This document shows positions 27,222 through 37,600 of a stretch of 42,130 nucleotides of DNA, piece by piece (position 1 is the first letter of the stretch; the number at the start of each line of letters is the position of its first letter). A model generated the notes under the pieces. That model saw only the letters and a program-made list of their open reading frames with translations. It did not search any database and had not been told where the DNA came from. Both the position numbers and the translations under genes were made by a program. Source of the stretch: a virus; the IMG/VR virus record IMGVR_UViG_3300034062_004471, positions 1 to 42,130 of that record; one strand, 5' to 3'.

Positions 27222-29024
27222 ATGGCAACAAGAATGCAACAGCGTAGAGGATTAGCATCCCAATGGGCATCTGTAAACCCAGTACTAGCAGCAGGTGAAA
27301 TCGGTTTTGAAACTGACACCAGCAAATTTAAGATGGGTAATGGAACATCTACATGGTCCCAGTTGGTATATTTTGCTAACGCAACAGAACTTCAGGCTGC
27401 AATTGACGCAGTTGTGGGTCTTCCACCAGCAACTCTAGACTCCTTGGCAGAGATTGCAGACGCTTTGGGCGACGATCCCAACTTCTTGTCAGCATTAGCA
27501 ACAAACGCAAGAGTTGACAACGTGGTTCTTGGTGGAGCAGCACAAGCCCAAGCAGCAGCAAACGCTGCAGCAGCAGCGCTTACAGCCCACAACGCAGCCA
27601 CAACAGATGTTCATGGAATTGCTGACACAGCACTTCTAGCAACTACAGCAAATGTAGCAACTGCTAAAACAGAAGCACTTGCAGCAACAGATTCAAAGAT
27701 TTCAACTGCAGTAGCAGCACTTACAAAGTCTTCAGTAGGTCTTGCAAATGTTGATAACACTCTGGATCTAGATAAGCCAGTTTCAAATGCAACATTAACT
27801 GCAATTGATACTGCAAAGACTGAAGCAATTTCTGCTTCGTCAACAGTTTCAGAGTCTAATGTGTCAACGCACAATTCTCTTACGACAAATGTTCATGGAA
27901 TTGCTGACACAGCACTTCTTGCAACAAAAGCGTATGCTGATGGATCAGAAACAGATGCAATCACTGCAGCAGGTCTTGCAGCAGATGCAAAGATTTTGTC
28001 ACATAATAATGAAACAACAAATGTTCATGGAATTTTAGACACAGCAGAGTTAGTTACTAGCGCAGATCTTATAATTGCTCTTAGTGGCGCAGCAGAAGGA
28101 TATCCATCTCTTGCAGGCGAAGGTCTTGAATGGGACTCAGTTAATGAGCAGTTTGATATTGATGAAACATTAATAGCAACTAGAGTTTACGCAGAAAACA
28201 CAGCAGATACAAAGATTGCTACAGCAGTTGCAGCACTTACAAAGTCTTCAGTAGGACTTACAAGTGTTGATAACACATCAGACTTAAGTAAGCCAGTATC
28301 TACAGTACAGGCTACAGCAATAGAAACTGCAAAGACTGAGGCTATTACAGCAGCAGGAACAGCAGCAGATACAAAGATTTCTACACACAATACAGATACA
28401 TCAGATGTACACGGAATTGCAGATACTTCACTTCTAGCACTTAAGTCAGAAGTTGCAGCAGTAACAAAGGCATCACTTGGTCTTGGAAATGTTGATAATA
28501 CAGCAGATACAGCAAAGCCAGTATCTACAGCACAGTCACAAGCAATTGCAACTGCAAAGGCAGAGGCAATCGCAGATGCAACATCACAGGTAAACGCACT
28601 TCTAACTGGCGCACCAGAAGCACTCAATACACTTGATGAACTTGCTGCAGCACTTGGAGATGACGCAAACTTTGCGGCATCAGTAACAACTAGCCTTGGA
28701 TTAAAGGTAGACTCTTTAACACCAATTACTCAAAAGACAGAGTCATATACACTTTCATCATTAACTGAAAGAGATGATCTAATTGAAATGGGATCTGCAT
28801 CAGCAATAACACTTACAGTTCCACCATCATCATCAGTTAATTTTCCAATCGGAACATCCATAGATGTTCTTCAAACAGGCACAGGACAGGTTACAATTGC
28901 TGCAGGTGCAGGAGTAACTGTTAATGCAACACCAGGTTTAAAGTTGCGTACACAATGGTCTGGAGTTACTCTTTTCAAGAGAGCAGCAGATACTTGGGTA
29001 GTTTACGGCGACCTAACAGCATAA
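27222..29024 (+). CDS. Tail fibre with Mtd_N-type N-terminus, paralogue of 25794-27152
   Basis: A 600-residue protein. The first 50 residues closely match 25794-27152. The body repeats DVHGIADTALLAT, KSSVGLxNVDNTxDLxKPVS and Ala/Thr helices. The C-terminal domain (about 505-600: QKTESYTLSSL...GTSIDVLQTGTGQVTIAAG...WVVYGDL) is homologous to residues 160-260 of 13649-16297. AAGGAG precedes the start. Confidence 0.8.
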   Translation: MATRMQQRRGLASQWASVNPVLAAGEIGFETDTSKFKMGNGTSTWSQLVYFANATELQAAIDAVVGLPPATLDSLAEIADALGDDPNFLSALATNARVDNVVLGGAAQAQAAANAAAAALTAHNAATTDVHGIADTALLATTANVATAKTEALAATDSKISTAVAALTKSSVGLANVDNTLDLDKPVSNATLTAIDTAKTEAISASSTVSESNVSTHNSLTTNVHGIADTALLATKAYADGSETDAITAAGLAADAKILSHNNETTNVHGILDTAELVTSADLIIALSGAAEGYPSLAGEGLEWDSVNEQFDIDETLIATRVYAENTADTKIATAVAALTKSSVGLTSVDNTSDLSKPVSTVQATAIETAKTEAITAAGTAADTKISTHNTDTSDVHGIADTSLLALKSEVAAVTKASLGLGNVDNTADTAKPVSTAQSQAIATAKAEAIADATSQVNALLTGAPEALNTLDELAAALGDDANFAASVTTSLGLKVDSLTPITQKTESYTLSSLTERDDLIEMGSASAITLTVPPSSSVNFPIGTSIDVLQTGTGQVTIAAGAGVTVNATPGLKLRTQWSGVTLFKRAADTWVVYGDLTA

Positions 29025-29054
29025 AAATTTAAATAGGAAAAAGGAGATACAGAG

Positions 29055-30833
29055 ATGGCAGTTAATAAGAATATAGGTGGAAGATCACAGGCAGCAAATG
29101 ACTTCTTGGCACCACTTGCACCAATAGATGTTGTTCTAACAGATGTTGGAACAAACAGACCATATAATAATGGTGCCGTATCAGTTGCATTTGCACTGCC
29201 AGCAAACTCTCCTCAAGCAACATCATACACAGTAACACTCAGTAGCGGACAAAGCAATACTGGGTCTTCTTCTCCTATAACCGTTACAGGAATTAATTCG
29301 TCAGCATCAGTTACTGCAACAGTAACCGCAACAAATGAAATTGGAACATCTCCATCATCTTCTGTATCTTCAGCAGTAACAGTAACTACAGTTCCAGCAA
29401 CACCAGGAGCACCATCAGCATCATCTTCTTCAGCAGGAACAGACTATGTTTCATGGACAGCACCAGATAATGGTGGAAAAGCAATTACTAACTATCGTTG
29501 GACATCTGATGATGGCAAAGCAGGAGATACTTCTTCAACTGCAGTGAATGTTGGTCAAGAGCAAGGATCGGCACAGACATACAATGTTTATGCCACTAAT
29601 GCCAATGGAAACTCAGGAACATCTTCTGCATCAGGATCTGTTACTACAGCATTTTCTTTCGCACCATTTGGTGCTTTTGGTTTCGTACCAGCACCTACAC
29701 CAACGCCAGTTGTAAACTGTAATCAGTGTCTTAGTTATGAACCATCCGATGGTTCTTATGGATTAACACAAAGTAATGGATCATGTACTTCAGGTACAAT
29801 AACTTACAGAATGTGTCGTACTCCAGGTGGCTGTCCAGATGTACCTCAGTTTGGTCCTTGCGTTCCACCAGCACCAACACCAGCACCTACACCAGTTCCA
29901 ACACCAGCACTTGACTGTGTAACATGCGTAGGCGGTACATATAATCAAGATTGTCCAAGTGGACAAGTAGGAACAATAACTTATTGCAGAACTGCAGCAG
30001 CATGTCCTGACTATATACAAAGCAATACTTGTGCAGCAGCACCTACACCAGCACCTGTACTAAACTGTACAAGTTGTGTTTACGGTGAAACAGAACCTGC
30101 TTGTCCATCTGGCCAAGTTGGTTACCGTCGTCGCTGTATTACAGCATCAGGATGCCCTGATTATGACATTGTTAACACATGTACAACACCATTCGGAGCC
30201 TTCGGTGCTTTCGGAGCCTTTGGAGCCTTCGGAGCCTTTGGAGCCTTCGGAGCCTTCGGTGCTTTCGGAGCCTTCGGTGCTTTCGGAGCCTTCGGTGCTT
30301 TCGGAGCATTCGGTGCTTTCGGAGCATTCGGTGCCTATACTTTCGGTAAGTCTGTAAGCGTACACACATTAGTGTTAACCACAAATGGATACGTTGAAGC
30401 AGGAAATCTTCAAGTAGGAGATGTCCTAGTTTCTACAGAAATTCCTGGTCTAGGAATGAACTTTACAAAGGAAGATGTTAAAAACTGGTCAGGAAACCCA
30501 GCAGATCTTGCTATGGTTCCTGACAAGGAAACAACAATTATGCATATAGGAACAACTACAGCAGAAGACTCTGTATCTATCAATGGTGAATTTTATTCAG
30601 GATCTCACTATATGCTAGTAAAAAGAGATGGAGTTTCAAAGATGATTGCATCTATTGATCTTCTAGATACAGATGAGTTGTGGTCTACAGATACAAATAC
30701 TTGGACTGCAATAACTGAGTTGACTATCTCACATATTCCTCATCAGGTAGTTTCTATAAACTGTGAGCCTTATGACTTGTTCTATACAGATCACTTCTTG
30801 GTTTACGATGGATACCAAACAGCAGAAAACTAA
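29055..30833 (+). CDS. Mosaic fibre with Fn3, Cys modules, FGA repeats and a C-terminal Hint domain
   Basis: A 592-residue mosaic: two Fn3-like domains (about 22-112 and 113-198), Pro/Thr linkers with three Cys modules (about 219-377; pattern CxxC...CxTxxxCPxY...C), sixteen Phe-Gly-Ala triplets (380-427), then a Hedgehog/intein (Hint) domain (about 430-592). The Hint start is S-V-S-V-H-T-L-V-L with Ser where Cys is usual; block B is SGSHYMLV; the end is VSINCEPYDLFYTDHFLVYD. There is no C-extein after it, so Hedgehog-like cleavage or side-chain transfer is more likely than splicing. Confidence 0.8.
   Translation: MAVNKNIGGRSQAANDFLAPLAPIDVVLTDVGTNRPYNNGAVSVAFALPANSPQATSYTVTLSSGQSNTGSSSPITVTGINSSASVTATVTATNEIGTSPSSSVSSAVTVTTVPATPGAPSASSSSAGTDYVSWTAPDNGGKAITNYRWTSDDGKAGDTSSTAVNVGQEQGSAQTYNVYATNANGNSGTSSASGSVTTAFSFAPFGAFGFVPAPTPTPVVNCNQCLSYEPSDGSYGLTQSNGSCTSGTITYRMCRTPGGCPDVPQFGPCVPPAPTPAPTPVPTPALDCVTCVGGTYNQDCPSGQVGTITYCRTAAACPDYIQSNTCAAAPTPAPVLNCTSCVYGETEPACPSGQVGYRRRCITASGCPDYDIVNTCTTPFGAFGAFGAFGAFGAFGAFGAFGAFGAFGAFGAFGAFGAFGAFGAFGAYTFGKSVSVHTLVLTTNGYVEAGNLQVGDVLVSTEIPGLGMNFTKEDVKNWSGNPADLAMVPDKETTIMHIGTTTAEDSVSINGEFYSGSHYMLVKRDGVSKMIASIDLLDTDELWSTDTNTWTAITELTISHIPHQVVSINCEPYDLFYTDHFLVYDGYQTAEN
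30192..30335 (+). repeat. Sixteen 9-bp tandem repeats encoding Phe-Gly-Ala
   Basis: Exactly 16 units of TT[C/T]GG[A/T]GC[C/T/A]. Two codon versions (TTCGGAGCC and TTCGGTGCT) often alternate, which suggests expansion as an 18-bp double unit. Confidence 0.95.
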
Positions 30834-30838
30834 AAACA

Positions 30839-31360
30839 GTGATCAGGGTTATTGATACTTCAAATTTTTTAAAATTTGATTATCCAGAACAACTGAACGG
30901 TGCATGGTTTTACTATGTGTTTTTTGAAAATCATCCAAATAAAAATATAGACGGAATATGTTCTATATACTTTAATGACAAATACCCAAGTGGTTCGGTA
31001 TGCGTTGGAGACTACATATTAAATGATTATCCAGATGCATATTCCTCATGGACAAAACCAGATAAAGATGGAAATGTTAAGTCAGCCAGAGTGCTAGTTT
31101 CTCCTATTTTAAGAGGAAAGGGTATTGCTAAAGCAGGAGGAGCATATGGAATGACAATGCTAAGAGATGTTTTTGGTAAAACTGTTGTACATGACTCTGG
31201 AAATGAACTTTCGTATAAAGCCTATGCAGGAGCCGCTAAAATTGCAAATCTTCCTATTTTTAAAAATACAAAGATAGAAGAAGGATTTCACATGGGTAAA
31301 GAGTTTTTTGACCAACCAATCTATCCATATGTTTTCTTTGGCAGAAGGGTCTCTGAATAA
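30839..31360 (+). CDS. Possible GNAT-like acyltransferase
   Basis: A 173-residue protein starting with GTG, 5 nt after the Hint fibre. VLVSPILRGKGIAKAGGAYG resembles the acetyl-CoA loop of GNAT enzymes (R-x-x-G-x-G/A), preceded by beta strands. It could modify the fibre upstream, but the call rests on one motif. Its stop overlaps the next start. Confidence 0.4.
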   Translation: MIRVIDTSNFLKFDYPEQLNGAWFYYVFFENHPNKNIDGICSIYFNDKYPSGSVCVGDYILNDYPDAYSSWTKPDKDGNVKSARVLVSPILRGKGIAKAGGAYGMTMLRDVFGKTVVHDSGNELSYKAYAGAAKIANLPIFKNTKIEEGFHMGKEFFDQPIYPYVFFGRRVSE

Positions 31361-31773
31361 TGAAATATATTGTTTTTAATCAAGAGACTGATACTATTAG
31401 TTCAATAAGTACAGCAGTAAGAGCAATGTGTAAAGAAAACAAAATAAATTGTGAAAGACAAGAGTATAAGGTTTTAGTTTCTAAAGAAACACTGTTTGTT
31501 AAAAATAACAATGTAAGATTTACATCGGGATCAAAAAAATATTTATGTTTTTATGGAAGATCTTATTTAAACAAAAATGGAAAAATTACTGAAACTATTT
31601 ATTTAAAAGATAATTTAGTTACTTTAAATCCAGATTCTAACGAATTATTGCTTATATCTGGCGGGATAGATAACTCAACAGTAGTAGATGATGATGAAAC
31701 CCTATTGCACTTTTATGTTGCACCAAGTAGTCTTTTAGGACTACAAGATCCAGCCTTATGGCAAAACCTTTAA
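31360..31773 (+). CDS. Hypothetical protein, jelly-roll-like
   Basis: A 137-residue protein starting MKYIVFNQETDTISSISTAV. The C-terminus NELLLISGGIDNSTVVDDDE then LLHFYVAPSSLL looks like the last strands of a jelly roll, but no metal-binding HxD motif is present. Function unknown. It overlaps the preceding gene by TAATG. Confidence 0.55.
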   Translation: MKYIVFNQETDTISSISTAVRAMCKENKINCERQEYKVLVSKETLFVKNNNVRFTSGSKKYLCFYGRSYLNKNGKITETIYLKDNLVTLNPDSNELLLISGGIDNSTVVDDDETLLHFYVAPSSLLGLQDPALWQNL

Positions 31774-31775
31774 TA

Positions 31776-31784
31776 TGATATAAT
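31776..31784 (+). promoter_or_regulatory. Extended -10 promoter TGA-TATAAT
   Basis: Precedes a 20-nt tract with GAAAGG before ATG 31805, so this message has a short leader. Confidence 0.6.
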
Positions 31785-31804
31785 TAAAGTAACGAAAGGC
31801 TTAT

Positions 31805-32521
31805 ATGAATACCATTAGATTCCTTCAGATGTATCCAGCACTTACTAACATTGTTCCAGAGCCAGAACCAGGAACAAAAAATGTTCCTTCTTGGTATAAA
31901 GAGCAACCAGCAATTGCAGGTGGCAGCGATATCCCTGATAGAGGAGTAATGCGTCTTACTGTAAAAAAATGCCAGGCCTTTTTTGATGCTATGTCAATGG
32001 GATATATACTAAAAGTTCCATGCGATATATACATAGACACAACTGATGGAAATGTTAATATTCAATTACCTATTCATATGAACAAATACTATACTGCATT
32101 AATAAGTGAGCACAATCCAGAACAAGTCTCCCATCTTCCAATAGATCAAGACATATACTGCAATAGAATATTAAGAATCCATCCTACTTGGATGGTTCAA
32201 ACCGATGAGGGCTATAGTACGTTTTTTACAAACCCAATGCACCAGAGCCCATCACCACTAAAAGCCATTGATGCAGTTGTTGATACTGATAATTATTTTA
32301 CTGACGGCCATCTTTCCTTTTTAGTAAAAAAGAATTTTAAAGGAACTATAAAGCAAGGAACCCCAATGTTTCAAGTTTTTCCATTTAAGAGAGAAGACTG
32401 GACAATGGAATTAGATAAAAACTTCTCACAAGCAAAAGTAGAAGAGCAAAGAGGAAGAGTTAGATCTAGTTTTCAAAACGGTTACAGACTTAAGTTTTGG
32501 CGAAAGAAAACATTTAAGTAA
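31805..32521 (+). CDS. DUF6065-like phage protein
   Basis: A 238-residue protein starting MNTIRFLQMYPALTNIVPEP. The order 'P-SWYKEQP ... KKCQAFFDAMSMGYILKVPCDI ... PFKREDWTMEL' resembles a family of unknown function (DUF6065, from memory) found in phages and bacteria. Two cysteines (KKC and KVPC) are in conserved places. No role known. Confidence 0.55.
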   Translation: MNTIRFLQMYPALTNIVPEPEPGTKNVPSWYKEQPAIAGGSDIPDRGVMRLTVKKCQAFFDAMSMGYILKVPCDIYIDTTDGNVNIQLPIHMNKYYTALISEHNPEQVSHLPIDQDIYCNRILRIHPTWMVQTDEGYSTFFTNPMHQSPSPLKAIDAVVDTDNYFTDGHLSFLVKKNFKGTIKQGTPMFQVFPFKREDWTMELDKNFSQAKVEEQRGRVRSSFQNGYRLKFWRKKTFK

Positions 32522-32559
32522 AACTCTCAACAATAGATTTAGGTAGAGTTTTGCTTTTT
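32520..32559 (+). terminator. Terminator before the ribonucleotide reductase
   Basis: AAAACTCT / AGAGTTTT form an 8-bp stem with a 17-nt loop, followed by GCTTTTT. Confidence 0.65.
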
Positions 32560-32568
32560 ATAAAACTC

Positions 32569-32577
32569 TGGTATACT
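32569..32577 (+). promoter_or_regulatory. Extended -10 promoter TGG-TATACT
   Basis: Directly after the terminator. The leader carries GAAAGGA before ATG 32615. No cobalamin riboswitch is visible in this short leader. Confidence 0.65.
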
Positions 32578-32614
32578 TAAGTCTTAATCCGTTTTTGAAA
32601 GGACGATACATATT

Positions 32615-34648
32615 ATGTCAGATTTTTTTAGTTTTAAACTTCCAGAGGACTTCGTAGAAAAGTACAAGAGCCAAGAAAGCCCATTTGGGTTTAAGGATGC
32701 AGCAGAAAATTCACTTGGAGAAATTACTTTTATTCGTACATATTCTCGTATGAAGGAAGATGGAACTAAGGAAAGATGGCATGAGGTTTGCCGTCGTGTA
32801 ATCGAGGGTATGTATTCAGTACAGAAGAATCATGCTAAAGAAAACCGTTTGCCATGGAATGACTATAAGGCTCAGAAGTCTGCACAAGAAGCATTCCAAA
32901 GAATGTTTGAATTAAAGTGGACACCACCAGGTCGAGGTATGTGGGCATTTGGAACTCCTATGACTATGGAGAAGAAAAATTCTGCAGCACTACAAAACTG
33001 TGCAATGGTTTCAACAAAGGATCTTGACAAGAATGATCCAGGAGCACTATTTGCTTGGGTGATGGATGCACTGATGCTTGGCATTGGTGTAGGTTTTGAT
33101 ACAGTGGGACAGGATAAGAATTTCTCAATCTATACCCCAACAGAACCAGAACAGGTGTTCGAAATTCCAGACACTCGTGAAGGTTGGGTAGAGTCTGTAA
33201 GACTTCTAATCAACTCCTATCTCAGAGCCAACCAGAGTATTCAAAAATTTAACTATGACTTAATCAGACCACTTGGAGCACCCATCAAGGGCTTTGGAGG
33301 CGTTGCATCAGGACCTGCACCTCTTATCAAGTTGCATGACCAGATAGACCGTGTAATCGGCTCCAGAGGCGGAGAAACACTAGATTCTCGTGCCATTGTA
33401 GACCTTGTAAACCTCATTGGTACTTGCGTTGTATCAGGCAATGTTCGTAGGTCAGCAACACTTGCTTTAGGAAATGAAGGGGATGAAACATTCATGAATC
33501 TAAAAAATTCAGAACTATTCCCAGAGCGCAACTCATTTGATCCAGAGAATCCAGGTTGGGCTTGGATGTCTAACAATTCTATTTCAGCAGAAGTAGGAAC
33601 AAAGTACGAAGACTATGTAGATTTAATTACAGAAAACGGAGAACCAGGCTTTATCTGGCTTGATGTTGCTCGTAATTATGGACGACTAAAGGATGCGCCA
33701 GACGGTAAGGATTATCGTGTGATGGGATTTAACCCATGTGCGGAGCAGCCATTAGAATCATACGAACTATGTACACTTGTAGAAGTGCACTTAAATCGTC
33801 ATGAATCTAAGGAGGACTTCCTGCGTACCCTGAAGTTTGCATACCTATATGGAAAGACTGTAACACTTGTTCCAACACACTGGCCACAAACAAACGGTAT
33901 TATGCAACGCAACCGTCGCATTGGTACATCACTAACAGGTATTGCATCTTTTGCAGATCAAAAGGGTTTGCCAATTGTTCGTGAGTGGATGGATGAAGGA
34001 TACAACAAGATTCGTCACTATGATCATCAGTATTCGGAATGGCTATGTGTTCGTGAATCAATTCGTGTAACAACAGTTAAGCCATCAGGATCTGTTTCAA
34101 TTCTTTCTGGTGCAACTCCTGGAGTCCACTGGGGACCTGGAGGAAACTTCTTCCTTCGTGCAGTTCGATTTGGAAACACAGACCCAATGATGCACTTGTT
34201 CAAAGCAGCGGGGTACACAATTGAAGACGATGTAGTGTCATCAAATACATCAGTAGTTTACTTCCCAATTAAGTCAGGTCATCCACGATCTGAAAAAGAT
34301 GTTACATTATTTGAAAAGATTGCACTTGCTGCCACTGCTCAGAAGTATTGGTCTGACAATGGTGTTTCTGTAACACTGTCATTTGATAAGGAAACAGAGT
34401 CAAAGCATGTTGTTCCAGCACTTCATATGTACGAGGGACAACTAAAGGCAGTTTCATTCCTTCCAATGGGAAATACTGTTTATCCTCAGCAGCCATATAC
34501 TCAGATCACGGAAGAAGAGTATGAGTCCTATATCGGCAAGTTGAAGCACATTGATTTTTCTGCCATCTATGATGGAGCAGAAAATCTTGAGGCTCAAGGT
34601 GAAATGTACTGCACAACAGATTACTGTGAAATTAAAATAAACAAGTAG
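32615..34648 (+). CDS. nrdJ: Adenosylcobalamin-dependent ribonucleotide reductase, class II
   Basis: A 677-residue enzyme of the monomeric class II type (Lactobacillus leichmannii type, about 740 residues). Visible sites: WTPPGRGMWAFGT, the redox Cys in LQNCAMVST (near 129), the radical-site NPCAEQ motif (Asn, Cys, Glu; Cys near 376) followed by YELCTL, and the C-terminal Cys pair CTTDYC (near 666 and 671) that hands over electrons. It reduces ribonucleoside triphosphates to deoxynucleotides for phage replication, using host B12 and thioredoxin or a glutaredoxin. Its position in the structural region, with its own promoter, is unusual. Confidence 0.93.
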   Translation: MSDFFSFKLPEDFVEKYKSQESPFGFKDAAENSLGEITFIRTYSRMKEDGTKERWHEVCRRVIEGMYSVQKNHAKENRLPWNDYKAQKSAQEAFQRMFELKWTPPGRGMWAFGTPMTMEKKNSAALQNCAMVSTKDLDKNDPGALFAWVMDALMLGIGVGFDTVGQDKNFSIYTPTEPEQVFEIPDTREGWVESVRLLINSYLRANQSIQKFNYDLIRPLGAPIKGFGGVASGPAPLIKLHDQIDRVIGSRGGETLDSRAIVDLVNLIGTCVVSGNVRRSATLALGNEGDETFMNLKNSELFPERNSFDPENPGWAWMSNNSISAEVGTKYEDYVDLITENGEPGFIWLDVARNYGRLKDAPDGKDYRVMGFNPCAEQPLESYELCTLVEVHLNRHESKEDFLRTLKFAYLYGKTVTLVPTHWPQTNGIMQRNRRIGTSLTGIASFADQKGLPIVREWMDEGYNKIRHYDHQYSEWLCVRESIRVTTVKPSGSVSILSGATPGVHWGPGGNFFLRAVRFGNTDPMMHLFKAAGYTIEDDVVSSNTSVVYFPIKSGHPRSEKDVTLFEKIALAATAQKYWSDNGVSVTLSFDKETESKHVVPALHMYEGQLKAVSFLPMGNTVYPQQPYTQITEEEYESYIGKLKHIDFSAIYDGAENLEAQGEMYCTTDYCEIKINK

Positions 34649-34655
34649 TCTTCTG

Positions 34656-34664
34656 TGGTAAAAT
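34656..34664 (+). promoter_or_regulatory. Promoter TGG-TAAAAT
   Basis: Lies 9 nt before ATG 34674, so the leader is at most a few bases. Confidence 0.55.
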
Positions 34665-34673
34665 AGACCTATA

Positions 34674-37600
34674 ATGTCTACTTCATCAAACCTATATGCA
34701 GAAAAAGTCTTTGCTGAGCACCCTATTGGTCTCTGGGCACTTGATGATAATGCAGACTATATTTCTTTAATTTCTAACGAGCAAAGAGTATTATCCTCTA
34801 TTCCAAGGTGGGAGATCTTCGGTGGTACAGTTGCTGCGTATCCAGAGTCTGTGGGAGAGCCATTTCCTGGAAGTTATGTGGGAAGGATCATAGCAGATCC
34901 AACACCCGATAGGAAAAATGCCTCAGTAACGCTAAGAAGCAAAGACACTTTTAGTTCTTCTATTTTAAATAAATATCTAAGAACTTTCTCTCTTGGCACA
35001 TATATCTATTCAGAAAGTTCGTATGTCTCTGGTTTTGAAATTGGGTATCAGTATACAGATACGACAAGCGGTCAAGAGATAAGCCATTTAAAGAATTTTG
35101 ACACAGTAATAAATAATAGTTGGATTTTTATATCAGAAACGTTTGACATTCCTGAAGATGCCCTTGAAATTAAACTTGTTATTAAGATTAATTTTGTAGG
35201 AAACGTAGAAAAAGAAAATGCATTTAAAATAAACGGAATAACTTTTGGCCAGTGGTCAGAAGAGTTTGCATCAACATCCCTGGGAACTATTCCAGAAAAT
35301 ATTCCATCAAACATATCTATTGCTCCACAAAAGGGAATAGTTGCAAAATGTTACGGACTTCAGGAGTTAAATGCATACTACCTTGCTTCTGACAATATGT
35401 TAAAAGCAAAAAATTCTGGAATACCCCTAGTATATGGAACTTCTGGACATACAACCTTGTATGAAAATATTGGTCTTCCATCTTTGATTGTTCCTGGACT
35501 TGGAATGTTAAATAAGGATGGACAGTACAAGCAGTACACTCTAGAAATGTGGCTAAGGATAAATTCTTATTCCAATGAAACCAAAAGAATCATTGGACCC
35601 ATAGCATCTTCTGACGGAATATATGTAGATGGTCCAGCAATAGGTTTAAAAATTGGAAATGAATATAAGACTAACTATATTGGTGAGTGGACAAGGCCAA
35701 TGCTTGTTCATTTAAAAGTTGGAAAAGACAGCGCCTCCCTTTTGATTAATGGAGAAGAGGTAATATCTATTCCTTACTCTCAATCACTGGCAAACCTTCC
35801 ATCAAAACTTAACAATACAAAAGATCAAGACTGGATTGGTTTTTATGCTTACGAAGATATTTCTCCTATAGATCTAGACTGCGTTGGAATTTACCCGTAC
35901 CTAGTTCCCAACCAAGTCGCAAAAAGAAGGTATGTATTTGGTCAAGGTGTCGAGATTCCAGAAAACATTAATTCGTCATATAGTGGAACATCTGTTACGA
36001 TTGATTATTCGTTTGCAGACTATACAGCAAACTACTCTTATCCAAAAACAGGTTCTTGGAATCAGGGATTTAGCGACAACATAGACGCATCAAACAGATC
36101 ACTTTCTGTAATGTCTCATCCACTTCCACAGGTTGTACTTTCATCTAAAACAAAGTCAGAACTATTTGAAGACAATAAGGTCTCTAATCGTATAGAAGAT
36201 ACAGCAAGTTTCTTTTATGACACAAAAGATTATTTTTCTTTTAAGCCAAACAACTCTTGGGACTCTGTCTCTGGCTACCTTTTCTTTGAAAACTTTGATG
36301 TTTTAAAGACACCAATATCAGCATTCTATGGGTGCTTCCAGTTAAAGGGTAATGCAACAACTCCACAAATACTTTTTAAAATTGAAAAAGAAAACACATC
36401 TAATTATTTTAAAATACAGGTAGAAAACAATACATTAAAATATATTATTAGTTCAAATGGTAAAACTGAAACTCTGTATTCTTCTGAAGTACTAAATCAA
36501 AATGAATTTTTTGAAGTAGGCGTAAATATTCCTAGGTTTATAGAAGTTTTTGGAAATCCTGTTTCAGGGTTTTTTGGATCATTGGGAGACCTGAGAATGT
36601 ATGTTGGTGGAGATAAAACTAATACAGCAACATTTAATGGCAAGATCTATAATATTGGGTTTGCAACAAAGTATAATTTTCAAAAAATTAAAAGTTTGTT
36701 TAATGAAATAGGAGTTCCAAAACTAAATGAAGATTTGTTCTTTGCTTATCAAAATAATCAACTGATAGATATTGATGCTGGCATTGACACCACTTCTTTG
36801 CCACCCTATGGAGGTTTAACCGATGTCTCTCCAGGAGCAATATCTGGAGGAGGGGTAATACTTTTAGAGGAAGATTTTTTGATTGAACATACAGCAAGTT
36901 ATACCCTGGTCCCAGACATTTTGTTTGACAAGTACACTCTTGCTATTGCAGCAAATGCCTACTGGGAAGACAATCTTCCTTTAACATATTTTGCAGAATC
37001 TGTTTTTGATAAAAGAGGAGATAAGTATTTTGACCTTGATTTTATTCAGTTTAATGTTAACTACCCAATTCCAACAAAAACAATTGCTATAGAGACTGAT
37101 CCAGTAGAATGGACATACCAAGAACTTAATGATCAGTATGGTTCTCCAGTACAAAGAACATATGAGTCACTAGATAATTATTTGTTTACTGGGTATAACG
37201 ATTATGAAGATTTAAAAAACAAAATCTCAAAAGATTATAAATATAATACTGACGGCTCACTTGTGAAAACGTACATAACCTTTCAATATACTGAACTAGG
37301 AGCCAACGCAGTTTCAGAATATTTTACTAAATTAGAAAGGCCTGCAAGAAATGGTGTTTTAATTCCAGGTGTAGATTGGATGACAACAAAGTACGAGGTT
37401 GTAGACAACATGATTATCTATCCTCCTTCTGGAGTTGATTTTAATGACTTGTCAATCGTAACACATATAGACATAAATATAAAAAATTCTGAAGTAAACA
37501 ATGTAAGTATTAAAAATGTTTCCTATGCATCACAAGCACTAAACGACTCCAACGCCAGCCCAATTGGTACAAGATTTGGAACTTCTATATACCCTTATAC

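Noticed and set aside
25794-29024. Mtd_N-type N-termini as a sign of a diversity-generating retroelement
   Set aside because: No reverse transcriptase and no template/variable repeat pair with adenine-specific differences was seen; this N-terminal domain is common in ordinary fibres.
30147-30384. Antisense or shifted open frames across the FGA repeats
   Set aside because: They exist only because a 9-bp repeat keeps all frames open; the sense frame continues into the Hint domain.
30345-30833. A splicing intein
   Set aside because: No C-extein or HN junction follows and no homing endonuclease is present; a terminal Hint domain fits better.
32578-32614. Cobalamin riboswitch before the B12-dependent reductase
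   Set aside because: The leader is only about 30 nt and lacks the conserved B12-box.
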